Shown here: positions 53,109 through 62,638 of the stretch, in pieces | Numbering within the stretch: position 1 is the stretch's first letter | Layout of the letters: every line of letters starts with the position of its first letter | Assembly (NCBI GenBank): GCA_902789555.1 | Contig: CADAOF010000003.1 | Coordinates: forward strand, 1 to 64,000 | Direction: 5' to 3' | Length of the DNA stretch: 64,000 bases | Origin: an uncultured Lachnospiraceae bacterium | GTDB lineage: Bacteria; Bacillota; Clostridia; Lachnospirales; Lachnospiraceae | Translations under genes and position numbers: made by a program | The notes under the pieces: model-generated | Database searches by the model: none | What the model was told of the DNA's origin: nothing | What the model saw: only the letters and a program-made list of their open reading frames with translations

Positions 53109-54155
53109 ATGGCCAGGGTGAAGTCTTTGCTGAAAAACAAAAATGCCGTCACGCTGATGCTGCTGGCGGCGTTCTACGCGGTCGTTTCGTGGATGCTCTA
53201 CAGCGGCCATATCACCAGACAGTTCACGAACATGCTCATCCCGATGTCCATGTACATCGTGCTGGCGGTGTCTCTGAACCTGGTCGTCGGTTTCCTCGGC
53301 GAGCTGAACCTGGGGCACGCCGGCTTCATGAGCGTGGGTCTCTTTACGGGCTGCCTGGTCTCCATTGCGCTGTCCGGAAAACTGCCGCTCATCGCCCGCC
53401 TGCCGCTCTGCATGCTGATCGGCGGGGTCTGCGCGGGGCTGTTCGGCTTCGCCGTGGGCATGCCGGCGCTGCGCCTTAAGGGCGACTATCTGGCCATCGT
53501 GACCCTGGCCTGCGGCGAGATCGTGAAGAACGTCATCACCAACCTGAAGATCACCGGCGGCGCGAGAGGGCTGAACACGCAGTCCATCTATTCCGGGGCG
53601 AAGCAGCTTCTGCCGTACGCGATCGTGACGGTCTTCCTCACGGTCATCGTGATGATGCACATCAAGAAGTCCAAGCAGGGACGCGCCATCATGGCGATCC
53701 GCGACAACCGGATCGCGGCGGAATCCATCGGCCTCAACGTGACCTATTATAAGCTGGCGGTGTTCATCATCGCAGCGTTCTTTGCCGGCGCGGCAGGCGC
53801 GCTCTACGGCCACTTTTTCGCCAACGTGAAAGCCGTGACCTTCGACTACAACATGTCCATCGAGATCCTCGTCATCGTGGTGCTCGGCGGCATGGGGAGC
53901 GTGCGCGGCTCGGTCATCGCAGCCATGGTGCTGCAGGCGCTGCCGGAAGTCTTCCGTGACTTCGGCGACTACCGCATGCTCGTGTACGCGGTCGCCTTGA
54001 TCCTGGCGATGCTCTTTACGAACAGTCCGCGCCTGCAGGAATTCCGCCGCCGGGTGGATGTGGTCCCGCGGGCGAAAGAGGCACTCAGAAAGAGGCATCT
54101 CGCACGGGTGATCTCCGGAGCGAAGCAGGAAGGAGGCGAGGACCATGGCGCTTAA
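53109..54155 (+). CDS. livM: Branched-chain amino acid ABC permease LivM
   Basis: A 348-residue permease with about ten helices: LNLVVGFLGELNLGHAGFMS and GDYLAIVTLACGEIVKNVI are typical, and MSIEILVIVVLGGMGSVRGS is the conserved C-terminal loop. The start at 53109 is 1 bp after the livH stop. Its last 11 bases overlap livG. The ~25-residue charged C-terminal tail (RRRVDVVPRAKEALRKRH) lies in the cytoplasm. Confidence 0.95.
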   Translation: MARVKSLLKNKNAVTLMLLAAFYAVVSWMLYSGHITRQFTNMLIPMSMYIVLAVSLNLVVGFLGELNLGHAGFMSVGLFTGCLVSIALSGKLPLIARLPLCMLIGGVCAGLFGFAVGMPALRLKGDYLAIVTLACGEIVKNVITNLKITGGARGLNTQSIYSGAKQLLPYAIVTVFLTVIVMMHIKKSKQGRAIMAIRDNRIAAESIGLNVTYYKLAVFIIAAFFAGAAGALYGHFFANVKAVTFDYNMSIEILVIVVLGGMGSVRGSVIAAMVLQALPEVFRDFGDYRMLVYAVALILAMLFTNSPRLQEFRRRVDVVPRAKEALRKRHLARVISGAKQEGGEDHGA

Positions 54156-54992
54156 GAATTCACGCGAGACTGCCAGACTGGTTCCCGTCCACCGCACCTG
54201 GTTCGTGCCGGAACGCGACGCAGACAAGCGGCCCATTCTGGAATGCATCGGCCTCGGCGTCAATTTCGGCGGCCTCGCCGCGGTGAAGGATTTCAACCTG
54301 ACCCTCGGCCCGACCGAGATCGCCGGGCTCATCGGCCCGAACGGCGCCGGCAAGACGACCATCTTCAACCTGCTGACCAAGGTCTACGAACCGACGAGCG
54401 GGACGATCCTGCTGGACGGCAGGGACACGCACGACATGACGACGGCAGGCGTCTGCCACGCCGGGATCGCGCGGACCTTCCAGAACATCCGCCTCTTCTC
54501 CAACATGACGGTGGAGCAGAACATCACCGTGGCCATGGACCGGGAGATCGGCTATTCGCTGCTTGCCGGGATCGTGCACGGACCGGGCTGGAGACGGAAG
54601 GAAAAGGAAGCCCGCGAAAAGGCTGCGGAGCTCCTGTCGATCTTCGGCATGGAAAAGTACGCCGGCGCGCGGGCGGGGAGCCTTCCCTACGGCGCGCAGA
54701 GGCGGCTCGAGATCCTGCGGGCGCTTGCGACGAAGCCGAAGCTCCTGCTGCTTGACGAACCTGCGGCCGGGATGAACCCTTCCGAAACGGCGGAGCTGAC
54801 GGAAAACATCCGCCTGATCCGCGACCGCTTCGAGATCGCCGTCCTGCTGATCGAACACGACATGAACCTGGTCATGAACCTCTGCGAAGGCATCTGCGTG
54901 CTGAACTTCGGCGAAGTCATCGCCAAGGGCTCGCCGGAGGACATCCAGCAGGATCCGGCCGTGATCGAAGCCTACCTCGGGAGGAAAAAGGA

Positions 54993-54996
<4 letters not shown>
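54145..54996 (+). CDS. livG: Branched-chain amino acid ABC ATPase LivG
   Basis: A 283-residue ATPase. Walker A is GPNGAGKTT, the Q-loop is in ARTFQNIRLFSNMTVEQN, the signature region reads SLPYGAQRRLEILRAL (for LSGGQ), and Walker B is LLLLDEPAAGMNP. An N-terminal extension of ~25 residues (NSRETARLVPVHRTWFVPER) precedes the ABC domain. It powers uptake with LivF. The ATG lies inside the end of livM after AGGAGG. Confidence 0.95.
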
Positions 54997-55703
<707 letters not shown>

Positions 55704-55711
55704 AAAACCAC

Positions 55712-55765
55712 AAAAAAACGGCCGCGCGGCCGGGTGCAGACCCGCTCCGCACGGCTTTTTATTAT
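55712..55765. terminator. Terminator between livF and dapF
   Basis: A GC-rich stem with bulges and A/T ends (AAAAA...CGGCTTTTTATTA), containing an inner GGGT..ACCC hairpin. The A-rich left side suggests it also stops leftward transcription. Confidence 0.75.
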
Positions 55766-55768
55766 TCC

Positions 55769-55782
55769 CGCTCAGGATGACA
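55769..55782. repeat. Short fragment of the REP-like repeat
   Basis: CGCTCAGGATGACA matches the core of the elements at 17734 and 46263. It lies directly next to the livF terminator. Confidence 0.45.
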
Positions 55783-55795
55783 GTAAGGAGGGCGC

Positions 55796-56641
55796 TCAGA
55801 TCGACAGTTCTTCGTCCGTTATCTCGCCCTTCGCGACGATATTGGTCGGCCCGGTCAGATAAAGGTCGGTGATCCGGCCGTTTTCGTCCCGCAGGACATC
55901 CATCTTCAGCACGCCGCCGCGCATGGAAAAGCTCGTGCCGCGGCCGGAAATGAGTCCCTTCGTGACCAGTACGGCGGCAGTGGAACCGGTACCCGTACCG
56001 CAGGCGTAGGTGAAGTCTTCGACGCCGCGTTCGTAGGTCAGCAGCAGGACCTCGTCCGGTCCGGTGATCTCATAGAAATTGACGTTGGCACCCTTCGGGA
56101 AAGAAGAATGGTACCGCAGCAGCTCACCCAACTCGCGGAGCGTCGCACGGTCCGCGCGGGCAAGGCCGGCGACCGGGACGACGGCATGCGGGATGCCGGG
56201 ATCGCCGAGTTCCACGTAAGCTGCCTGACAGGGCTGGCCGTCCACGTCCACCACCCGGTCGGTATCCAGCACCGACGGGTCGTTCAGGCGGATCCGGTAG
56301 TTCCGTTCGTCCAGACGCTCGCCCGTGACGAGCCCGGCAGTGGTCTCAACGGTCTGCGTCTCACCGGCAAGACCGTTTTCAAAGGCATAGCGGCAGATGC
56401 AGCGCGCCCCGTTGCCGCACATCTCGCCGGCCGAGCCGTCCGAGTTGAAATAGCGCATCCGAACGTCCGCCGCAGGATCATCCGGCGTTTCGACCAGCAT
56501 CACGCCGTCCGCGCCGACGGAGAGATGCCGTTCGCACACCGTGCGGATGATCTGCGTGAGTTTATCCTCGGGCAGCCTGGCTTCTTTATTGTCGATGATG
56601 ATGAAATCGTTGCCTGCACCGTTCATTTTCCAGAATTTCAT
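55796..56641 (-). CDS. dapF: Diaminopimelate epimerase
   Basis: A 281-residue enzyme that converts LL- to meso-diaminopimelate for lysine and peptidoglycan. Both catalytic cysteines are in place: GEMCGNGARC (Cys-75) and YACGTGTGS (Cys-214). It begins MKFWKMNGAGNDFIIID, the usual start. The internal MRYFNSDGSAGE segment is typical. It is a single gene, divergent from nrfA, with the promoter at 56678-56706. Confidence 0.95.
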   Translation of the reverse strand: MKFWKMNGAGNDFIIIDNKEARLPEDKLTQIIRTVCERHLSVGADGVMLVETPDDPAADVRMRYFNSDGSAGEMCGNGARCICRYAFENGLAGETQTVETTAGLVTGERLDERNYRIRLNDPSVLDTDRVVDVDGQPCQAAYVELGDPGIPHAVVPVAGLARADRATLRELGELLRYHSSFPKGANVNFYEITGPDEVLLLTYERGVEDFTYACGTGTGSTAAVLVTKGLISGRGTSFSMRGGVLKMDVLRDENGRITDLYLTGPTNIVAKGEITDEELSI

Positions 56642-56677
56642 GATCGATCCCCTTTGACTGACAGGATGTTTTGCATA

Positions 56678-56706
56678 ATTATAAATGATGTGAAAACGCT
56701 TGACAA
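56678..56706 (-). promoter_or_regulatory. Promoter of dapF
   Basis: On the minus strand: TTGTCA (56701-56706), 17 bp, TATAAT (56678-56683), 36 bp upstream of the start. Confidence 0.75.
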
Positions 56707-56740
56707 GCGGACTCTGCTTCTTTCTTCTGCTTCCGGAGGC

Positions 56741-56769
56741 TTGCTTTTTTCCGGGGCATATGGTACACT
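56741..56769 (+). promoter_or_regulatory. Promoter of nrfA-resB-ccsA
   Basis: TTGCTT (56741-56746), 17 bp, TACACT (56764-56769), 42 bp before ATG 56812. No clear regulator site recognised. Confidence 0.55.
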
Positions 56770-56811
56770 TTATCCAATAATTGGCGGGGTATGCCTGCCG
56801 CGGAGGACGAA

Positions 56812-58095
56812 ATGAGCAATAAAAAGCTGGATTTCTTCATGACGATCCTGGGACTTATGCTGCTGGCGGTATTTGTCGTCAGCATCGTCGGGTACGGAAA
56901 GGACCTGAAGCGCGCAGAAAAGAGAGTGGACAGCATTGCCGACATTGAGGTGCCGGTTGTTCCGTCTGTGACGACGAACCGCCTGAACGGCGTCGTTTCC
57001 GCCGAGGAATGGGCGAAGCATTATCCGGATATCTATGCCAGCTACATGAAAAATGCTGACAACAAAGGCCACGGCAGCAGCCGGATCTCCTATGTCGAGA
57101 CCGATCCGGACATCAAGGTCCTCTACGACGGCATGGGCTTTTCCTTCGACTATACGGAAGCGATCGGGCATAATTATACGCTGGAAGACATTGCCGAGAC
57201 GACCCGCCCGCACAAGCTGGCGAACTGCCTGACCTGCAAGACGCCGGACATGACGGCCATGGTCAATGCCATGGGCACGCAGGTCTATGCCACGGATTTC
57301 AATGAAGTCTTTGGCAAGGTCAGTGAACCGGTAAGCTGCTGGAACTGCCACGCGAACACCCCCGGCACGGTCGTGATCACCCACGATTACATGGCGAATG
57401 CCATGGGCGACGAGATCGAAGCCGGCAAGGTGCCGGCGAGCTCCGTTTCCTGTGCACAGTGCCATATCGAATACTATTTCGACCCCGATACCAAGGCCAC
57501 GCTGACGCCGTATTCCACCCTGGATGAGATTGCGCCGGAGGCCATTTACGCCTACTATAAGGAACTGAACAACTTCACCGATTACACCAATAAGAACACC
57601 GGCGTGGGCATGATCAAGGTCCAGCATCCGGAATTTGAGACTTATTACGGCAAGGGCAGCCAGCATGCGGGCATGTATACCTGTGCGGACTGCCACATGG
57701 GCGTCGCCTACAACGAAAAGACCGGCGATCCCTATGCCAACCACTACCTCGTGAGTCCGCTGGAGAACACCGAACTGCTGATCAGTACCTGTTCCCTCTG
57801 CCACAGCGACCTGAAGGGACAGGTAAAGGAGATCCAGGCGAAGGTCACGGCCCGCGAGAAGACGATCAGTGCCCTTCTGGTGCAGGTCAACGAGAAACTG
57901 GCGAAGGCCGTGGAAGCCGGAAGCCTCAGCGAAGAGAAACTTGCCGAGATCCGGGAACTGGACCGCGAAGCGCAGTTCTACTGGGATTTCGTCTATGTGG
58001 AGAATGCGGAAGGCGCGCATAACAGCAATCTTTCCCATGCCTGCCTTGACAAGGCGGAGGAACTGGCCAAAAAGGCTCTGGAGCTTTTGAAATAA
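56812..58095 (+). CDS. nrfA: Ammonia-forming cytochrome c nitrite reductase
   Basis: A 427-residue pentahaem protein. It has one CxxCK (Cys-139 to Lys-143), the lysine-ligated catalytic haem, and four CxxCH sites starting at ~176, 214, 291 and 327. The order matches NrfA, which reduces nitrite to ammonium with six electrons. A membrane segment (~12-30) with no clear cleavage site anchors it outside the cell. The start at 56812 has GGAGG five bases upstream; a frame to 56791 is less likely. No NrfH quinol dehydrogenase or other electron donor is nearby. Genes for haem attachment follow directly. Confidence 0.93.
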   Translation: MSNKKLDFFMTILGLMLLAVFVVSIVGYGKDLKRAEKRVDSIADIEVPVVPSVTTNRLNGVVSAEEWAKHYPDIYASYMKNADNKGHGSSRISYVETDPDIKVLYDGMGFSFDYTEAIGHNYTLEDIAETTRPHKLANCLTCKTPDMTAMVNAMGTQVYATDFNEVFGKVSEPVSCWNCHANTPGTVVITHDYMANAMGDEIEAGKVPASSVSCAQCHIEYYFDPDTKATLTPYSTLDEIAPEAIYAYYKELNNFTDYTNKNTGVGMIKVQHPEFETYYGKGSQHAGMYTCADCHMGVAYNEKTGDPYANHYLVSPLENTELLISTCSLCHSDLKGQVKEIQAKVTAREKTISALLVQVNEKLAKAVEAGSLSEEKLAEIRELDREAQFYWDFVYVENAEGAHNSNLSHACLDKAEELAKKALELLK

Positions 58096-59189
58096 TGCCT
58101 GATACGGAAAAGCAGCAAAACCGAACGGGTGCTGTCAGAAAGATCCTGCGTTTTCTGAGCGGCATGCCGTTCAGTTTTGCTTTACTGGTCATCATTCTGG
58201 CAGCCTGCGCCGCGGGCAGCATCATTCCGCAGGGAAAGACGCTCAGCTATTACTTCGAGACCTACGGTGCCTCAAAGGGCGGGCTGGTCGTCGGCCTGAA
58301 GCTGAATGACGTCTTCCACAGCGTCTGGTTCTTAGTGCTCGCGGGGCTTTTGTGCCTCAACCTCATTCTCTGCAGCGTTTCGCGTTTCGGCAAGGTCCTT
58401 GCCGCCTTTCGGAAGACGAAGAACTTCGGGATCTGGGGCAGCTGGCTCACGCATCTGGGCCTCCTGCTTTTGATCGTGAGTTTTACTGCCGGGCAGTTCC
58501 TGGCGAAGGAAGAGGTGGTCTACGGTATCGCAGGCAGCACGCAGCCCCTCGGCCGCACCGGCCTGCTTCTCACGATCGACAGTTTTAACGTATCGCTCCG
58601 CGACGATTACACGGTGGAGCAGTATACCGCAGGCCTGACCGTGACCGACGCGCAGGGCAGGACGGTTTCCGGCAAGGCTTCGGTCAACCACCCGCTTGAT
58701 GCCTTCGGCTACAGTTTTTATCAGGACAGCATGGGCTGGGCCTCCTGGGTCGACATCCTGAAGGACGGGCAGCCGGTGAAGACGGACCTGATCTGCACCG
58801 GCGAGTATACCACCCCGGACGAACTGCCGGCCCTGGCACTGTATTTCAACAAGTTTTACCCGGACTTCGGCTTGGATGACAACGGTTACTTTACCACTAA
58901 GACGCCGCTCCTGAATGCCCCCCGCTGCCTGTACGGGATCTATTATGACGGCAGTCTGATCTCGATGAACATCACGGAGCCCGGCGCGCCGATCGATGTC
59001 CACGGCTATACCTTCGTGATGCGCGACCCGACCGAATATACTCTGATCGTGGCGCGGACCGATCCGGCTGCTCCGGCTGCCGGCATGAGCGCCCTGATCC
59101 TGATCGCAGGCCTGGTGTTGGCTTTCTACGTCCGCCCGTGGGAGGAAAAGAGGAGAAAAGAAAATGGATCCGCTCCTGACAAAGATTGA
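58095..59189 (+). CDS. resB: Cytochrome c biogenesis protein ResB
   Basis: A 364-residue membrane protein of system II haem attachment. Membrane segments lie at ~20-38, ~66-86, ~115-133 and near the C-terminus (~334-352), with a large extracytoplasmic domain between. SIIPQGKTLSYYFETYGASK and GSWLTHLGLLLLIVSFTAG are typical, as is SFYQDSMGWAS-type sequence (GYSFYQDSMGWASWVDIL). Its ATG overlaps the nrfA stop (TAATG). It works with CcsA to bind haem to apocytochromes; NrfA next door is the evident client. Confidence 0.9.
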   Translation: MPDTEKQQNRTGAVRKILRFLSGMPFSFALLVIILAACAAGSIIPQGKTLSYYFETYGASKGGLVVGLKLNDVFHSVWFLVLAGLLCLNLILCSVSRFGKVLAAFRKTKNFGIWGSWLTHLGLLLLIVSFTAGQFLAKEEVVYGIAGSTQPLGRTGLLLTIDSFNVSLRDDYTVEQYTAGLTVTDAQGRTVSGKASVNHPLDAFGYSFYQDSMGWASWVDILKDGQPVKTDLICTGEYTTPDELPALALYFNKFYPDFGLDDNGYFTTKTPLLNAPRCLYGIYYDGSLISMNITEPGAPIDVHGYTFVMRDPTEYTLIVARTDPAAPAAGMSALILIAGLVLAFYVRPWEEKRRKENGSAPDKD

Positions 59190-59982
59190 GAACATAAGCT
59201 TCATGGCAGCGCTCGCCGCCTATCTCGTGACGGCAGCTGCGTGTTTCTTCCATGCGGTGGCGAAGAAGGAGTGGGCGCGGAAGGCGGCCTACGGGCTCAT
59301 GTGCCTGGCCTTCGTCCTGCAGACCGTCTGCATTGCCGTGCGCGGCATCCATGCCGGGCGGCTTCCGCTCACCAACCAGTACGAGTTTGCGAACGCCTTC
59401 GCCTGGGGCGTCGCACTGTGCTTCCTGATCTTCGTGCGGAAGTATAAGTTCGACATGCTCGGCACATTCATCGCGCCGGTCATTTTCCTGATCATCGGCT
59501 ATGCCTCCATGCAAAGCCGCGAGATCCACGAACTGATGCCGGCCCTGCAGAGCAGCTGGCTGGGCTTCCACGTATCCATGGCCATCATCGGCTACGGCGC
59601 GTTCGGCGTGGCTTTCGGTGTTGCGTTAGCCTTCCTCATCAAGGATACCTTCCCCGGGAGCCTTTCCGGGATCCCGGATAATGAGACCCTGGACAGGATC
59701 ATTTACCGCGCGGTCGCGCTCGGCTTTCTCTTCCTGACGCTGTGCATGGTCACCGGCGCCATCTGGGCGAAGAAAGCCTGGGGCACCTACTGGAACTGGG
59801 ATCCCAAGGAGACCTGGAGCCTCATCACCTGGCTGATTTATGCGATCTTCCTGCATCTCAGGCTGAGAAAGGGAATGACGGGCCGGAAAGCAGCGATATT
59901 TGCCGTGGCGGGGTTTCTCTGCGTGATCTTCACCTATGTCGGCGTCAACACGCTGATCGCCGGCCTGCACAGCTACAAATAA
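59164..59982 (+). CDS. ccsA: Cytochrome c biogenesis protein CcsA/ResC
   Basis: A 272-residue protein with about eight membrane helices and the haem-handling motif WGTYWNWDPKETWSLITWL (WWD domain). Conserved histidines lie in HVSMAIIGYGAFG and near the C-terminus. It partners ResB in moving haem across the membrane and attaching it to CxxCH/CxxCK. Its first 26 bases overlap resB. Whether attachment to the CxxCK haem needs a dedicated lyase, as in some bacteria, is not evident here. Confidence 0.93.
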   Translation: MDPLLTKIENISFMAALAAYLVTAAACFFHAVAKKEWARKAAYGLMCLAFVLQTVCIAVRGIHAGRLPLTNQYEFANAFAWGVALCFLIFVRKYKFDMLGTFIAPVIFLIIGYASMQSREIHELMPALQSSWLGFHVSMAIIGYGAFGVAFGVALAFLIKDTFPGSLSGIPDNETLDRIIYRAVALGFLFLTLCMVTGAIWAKKAWGTYWNWDPKETWSLITWLIYAIFLHLRLRKGMTGRKAAIFAVAGFLCVIFTYVGVNTLIAGLHSYK

Positions 59983-59997
59983 GAGATCCGTCAGGAT

Positions 59998-60027
59998 GGC
60001 GGGTTCCCGGAGGGGCCTGCCTTTTTA
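59998..60027 (+). terminator. Terminator after ccsA
   Basis: GGCGGG (59998-60003) pairs with CCTGCC (60016-60021), one G-U, followed by TTTTTATT. Confidence 0.72.
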
Positions 60028-60037
60028 TTGCCCGATG

Positions 60038-60066
60038 TTGTGTTTTTCTTTCTGTTTTGCTATAAT
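60038..60066 (+). promoter_or_regulatory. Promoter of the dipeptidase gene
   Basis: TTGTGT (60038-60043), 17 bp, TATAAT (60061-60066), 37 bp before the ATG at 60104. Confidence 0.72.
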
Positions 60067-60103
60067 ATATGCCGAAAAATCTGCCTGACAGAAAGGATGG
60101 CAT

Positions 60104-61525
60104 ATGGACGAACGGTTAATGCAAAACATAAATGAATTCATCGAGAAGGAAAAGGAAAACATCCGGCGCGACATCGCACGCCTCGTCGCGGTCAACAGCG
60201 TGGAAGACATGTCCGCGGCTGCAGCAGATGCGCCTTTCGGACCCGGTCCGAAGAAAGCGCTGGACGAAGGCCTCGCGGTCGCCCGCGAGCTGGGGCTTGA
60301 GACCCGGAACTGCGAAAACCGCATCGGCTACGCATATGTCGGCGGTGAAGGAGATAACTACCTTGCGACCATCACCCACCTGGACATCGTAGGAGCCGGA
60401 GAGGGCTGGCTTGCGGATCCCTTTGTCATGCGGGAGCGTGAAGGCTATCTCATCGGCCGCGGCGTAATGGACGACAAGGGACCGTCCGTCATCTGCCTTT
60501 ATGCGCTGAAATATCTGAAGGAGCAGGGCATCCCGCTCCGCTATCCCGTCCGTGCCCTCCTCGGCGCGAACGAAGAGACGGGCATGGGTGACCTTTCCTA
60601 CTACCTGGAGCATTATCCGGCGCCGCTGTTCTGCTTCTCGCCGGATGCGGATTTCCCGCTCATCAACGGCGAAAAAGGCATTTATCACGCCCGCATGAGT
60701 TCCCTGCCGATCGAAAACGGCAATCTCCGTTTCATCAAGGGCGGTTTTGCACCGAATGCCATTCCCGAGAAGGCGGAAGCGGACGTTTTCGTTCCGGCGG
60801 AAAAGGAAGCACTGATGGTGAAGACGCCCGAGGTCGAAGCGGTGAAGACGGGCGATGAAGAGGGCGGAAGCATCTGGCATCTCCGGGCGTTCGGCAAGGG
60901 CGGTCATGCGGCCATGCCGGCCGGGACGGTGAATGCGATCGGCCTGCTGCTGCATTACGTCACGGACCGCGGCCTTGCTTCGAACGAAGAGGCGGCCTTC
61001 ATCGAATTTGCTCTGAAGGCCCATGATGCGACTGACGGGAGCCTTCTCGGCATTGCCCGCGACGACGGCCGCTTTAAACCGCTCACCGCGGTCAGCGGCA
61101 TGATCTTCCTTGAGAACAGCTGCCTCGTAACCACGCTCGACTGCCGCTACCCGACGAACATCACCGGCGAAGAGATCACGGAGATCCTTGAAAAGACCGC
61201 CGGCGGCGCAGCGGTGATCCGTGCCGGCCTTGCGGCGCCGCCCTTCTGGAAGGACCCGGATTCGCCGGAGATCGAAGCCTGCATGAAAGCCTACAGGGAG
61301 GTCACCGGAGAGGATGCGAAGCCTTTCTCCATCGGCGGAGGCACTTACGCGAGACATTTCCCGAACGCTGTCGCTTTCGGACCGGAACATCAGGGGCGTC
61401 CCCGCCCGGCCTTTGCCGGCTCCATCCACGGCGCCGAAGAAGCTGCTTCCGAAGCAGAACTGCTGGAAAGCCTGAAGATCTATATCCTTGCACTGCTCGG
61501 CCTCGAGCAGCTGGACTTTGCCTGA
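60104..61525 (+). CDS. pepV: PepV-like (Sapep) metal-dependent dipeptidase
   Basis: A 473-residue M20-type dipeptidase. ITHLDIVGAGEGW holds the first metal His, GRGVMDDKGPSVICLYAL the bridging Asp, and GANEETGMGDLSYY the catalytic and metal Glu pair. FCFSPDADFPLINGEKG is a hallmark of the PepV/Sapep group, and a lid domain (~190-330) follows. It cleaves dipeptides in the cytosol after peptide uptake. RBS AAAGGAT; the next gene begins 27 bp later, so probably co-transcribed. Confidence 0.9.
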   Translation: MDERLMQNINEFIEKEKENIRRDIARLVAVNSVEDMSAAAADAPFGPGPKKALDEGLAVARELGLETRNCENRIGYAYVGGEGDNYLATITHLDIVGAGEGWLADPFVMREREGYLIGRGVMDDKGPSVICLYALKYLKEQGIPLRYPVRALLGANEETGMGDLSYYLEHYPAPLFCFSPDADFPLINGEKGIYHARMSSLPIENGNLRFIKGGFAPNAIPEKAEADVFVPAEKEALMVKTPEVEAVKTGDEEGGSIWHLRAFGKGGHAAMPAGTVNAIGLLLHYVTDRGLASNEEAAFIEFALKAHDATDGSLLGIARDDGRFKPLTAVSGMIFLENSCLVTTLDCRYPTNITGEEITEILEKTAGGAAVIRAGLAAPPFWKDPDSPEIEACMKAYREVTGEDAKPFSIGGGTYARHFPNAVAFGPEHQGRPRPAFAGSIHGAEEAASEAELLESLKIYILALLGLEQLDFA

Positions 61526-61552
61526 ACCACGGGCGATAAAGAAAGGAGACCC

Positions 61553-62626
61553 ATGACGAATAATGTGAGCGGACGGAAATGTCCGAACTGCGGTTCAGCG
61601 CTGCACTACGATCCCGAGAACGGGAATCTGCGCTGCGATTTCTGCGATTCCGTTTTTACCATCGAACAGGTAGATGCGGCTGACCGGGATCAGGCACAGC
61701 AGGTCGGCAGCATGAACTTTACCGCAGGCAATGAAGCCCTGCAGAACCTGAAAGCCTACGTCTGCCAGTCGTGCGGCGCCGAGGTCGTGTGCGATCCGCA
61801 GACGGTCTCGCTCTTCTGCCCTTACTGCGGCAGCAATATCGTCCTGTCCGACAAGATCGGCGGCGAACTGACGCCGGACGGCATCATCCCCTTTGCCATC
61901 ACGCCGAAGGCCCTTCCTGCGGCCGTACGTTCCTTCTATAAGGGCAAGAAGCTCCTGCCCCGGAATTTCTTCTCGGACAGCAGCATCGGCACCGTACAGG
62001 GCGTCTACGTCCCGTTCTGGCTCTATGACAGCAATCCTTCAGGCGAGATCGTCTTTAACGGCAGCGTGGACCGTACCTACCGCGACGGCGACTACGTGGT
62101 CACCGAGCATCAGAATTACGAGCTCTACCGGAACATTAAGATGAGCTTCCGCGACATCCCGACCGATGCGAGCGAACGCATGGAAGACGCGCTGATGGAT
62201 TCCCTTGAGCCCTTTGATTTCAAGGCGCTGAAGGCCTTTAATACCGATTACCTGGCAGGATACGTGGCCGACCGCTGGGATAAGAACGCGAAAGAAATGA
62301 AGGCCAGAACGGACCGCCGCGTGCTCAACAGCACGCTGACGATCGCGATGGGCCGCGCGACGACGGGCTTCTCCGACGTGACTCTGCACGACCGTTCGCG
62401 GCTCGACATGTCGAATTCCACGGCGCGCTTCGTGCTGCTGCCGGTGTACGTCTTCGACGTGAAGTGGAACGGTGAAAAGTACAGTTTCGCGGTGAACGGA
62501 CAGACCGGCAAGGTCGTCGGTACGCTTCCCGAAGACGCTGCGCTCAAGAGAAAGTACTTCTGGAAATGGGCGGCCATCGGTGCCGCCGTGATCATGGCGG
62601 CCAACTGGCTGCTGTTCCTGCAGTAG
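61553..62626 (+). CDS. Double zinc-ribbon membrane-anchored protein
   Basis: A 357-residue protein with two zinc ribbons: CPNCG...CDFC (~10-33) and CQSCG...CPYCG (~72-97). The central ~200 residues (GVYVPFWLYDS, MSFRDIPTDASERM, YDFKAL-type sequence) form a conserved domain often found near TPM-domain proteins in Clostridia. A single membrane segment lies at the C-terminus (~335-355), so it is tail-anchored with most of the protein in the cytoplasm. Specific function unknown. It precedes the TPM-domain gene by 12 bp. RBS AAAGGAGA. Confidence 0.8.
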   Translation: MTNNVSGRKCPNCGSALHYDPENGNLRCDFCDSVFTIEQVDAADRDQAQQVGSMNFTAGNEALQNLKAYVCQSCGAEVVCDPQTVSLFCPYCGSNIVLSDKIGGELTPDGIIPFAITPKALPAAVRSFYKGKKLLPRNFFSDSSIGTVQGVYVPFWLYDSNPSGEIVFNGSVDRTYRDGDYVVTEHQNYELYRNIKMSFRDIPTDASERMEDALMDSLEPFDFKALKAFNTDYLAGYVADRWDKNAKEMKARTDRRVLNSTLTIAMGRATTGFSDVTLHDRSRLDMSNSTARFVLLPVYVFDVKWNGEKYSFAVNGQTGKVVGTLPEDAALKRKYFWKWAAIGAAVIMAANWLLFLQ

Positions 62627-62638
62627 GAGGTGAGAGCG

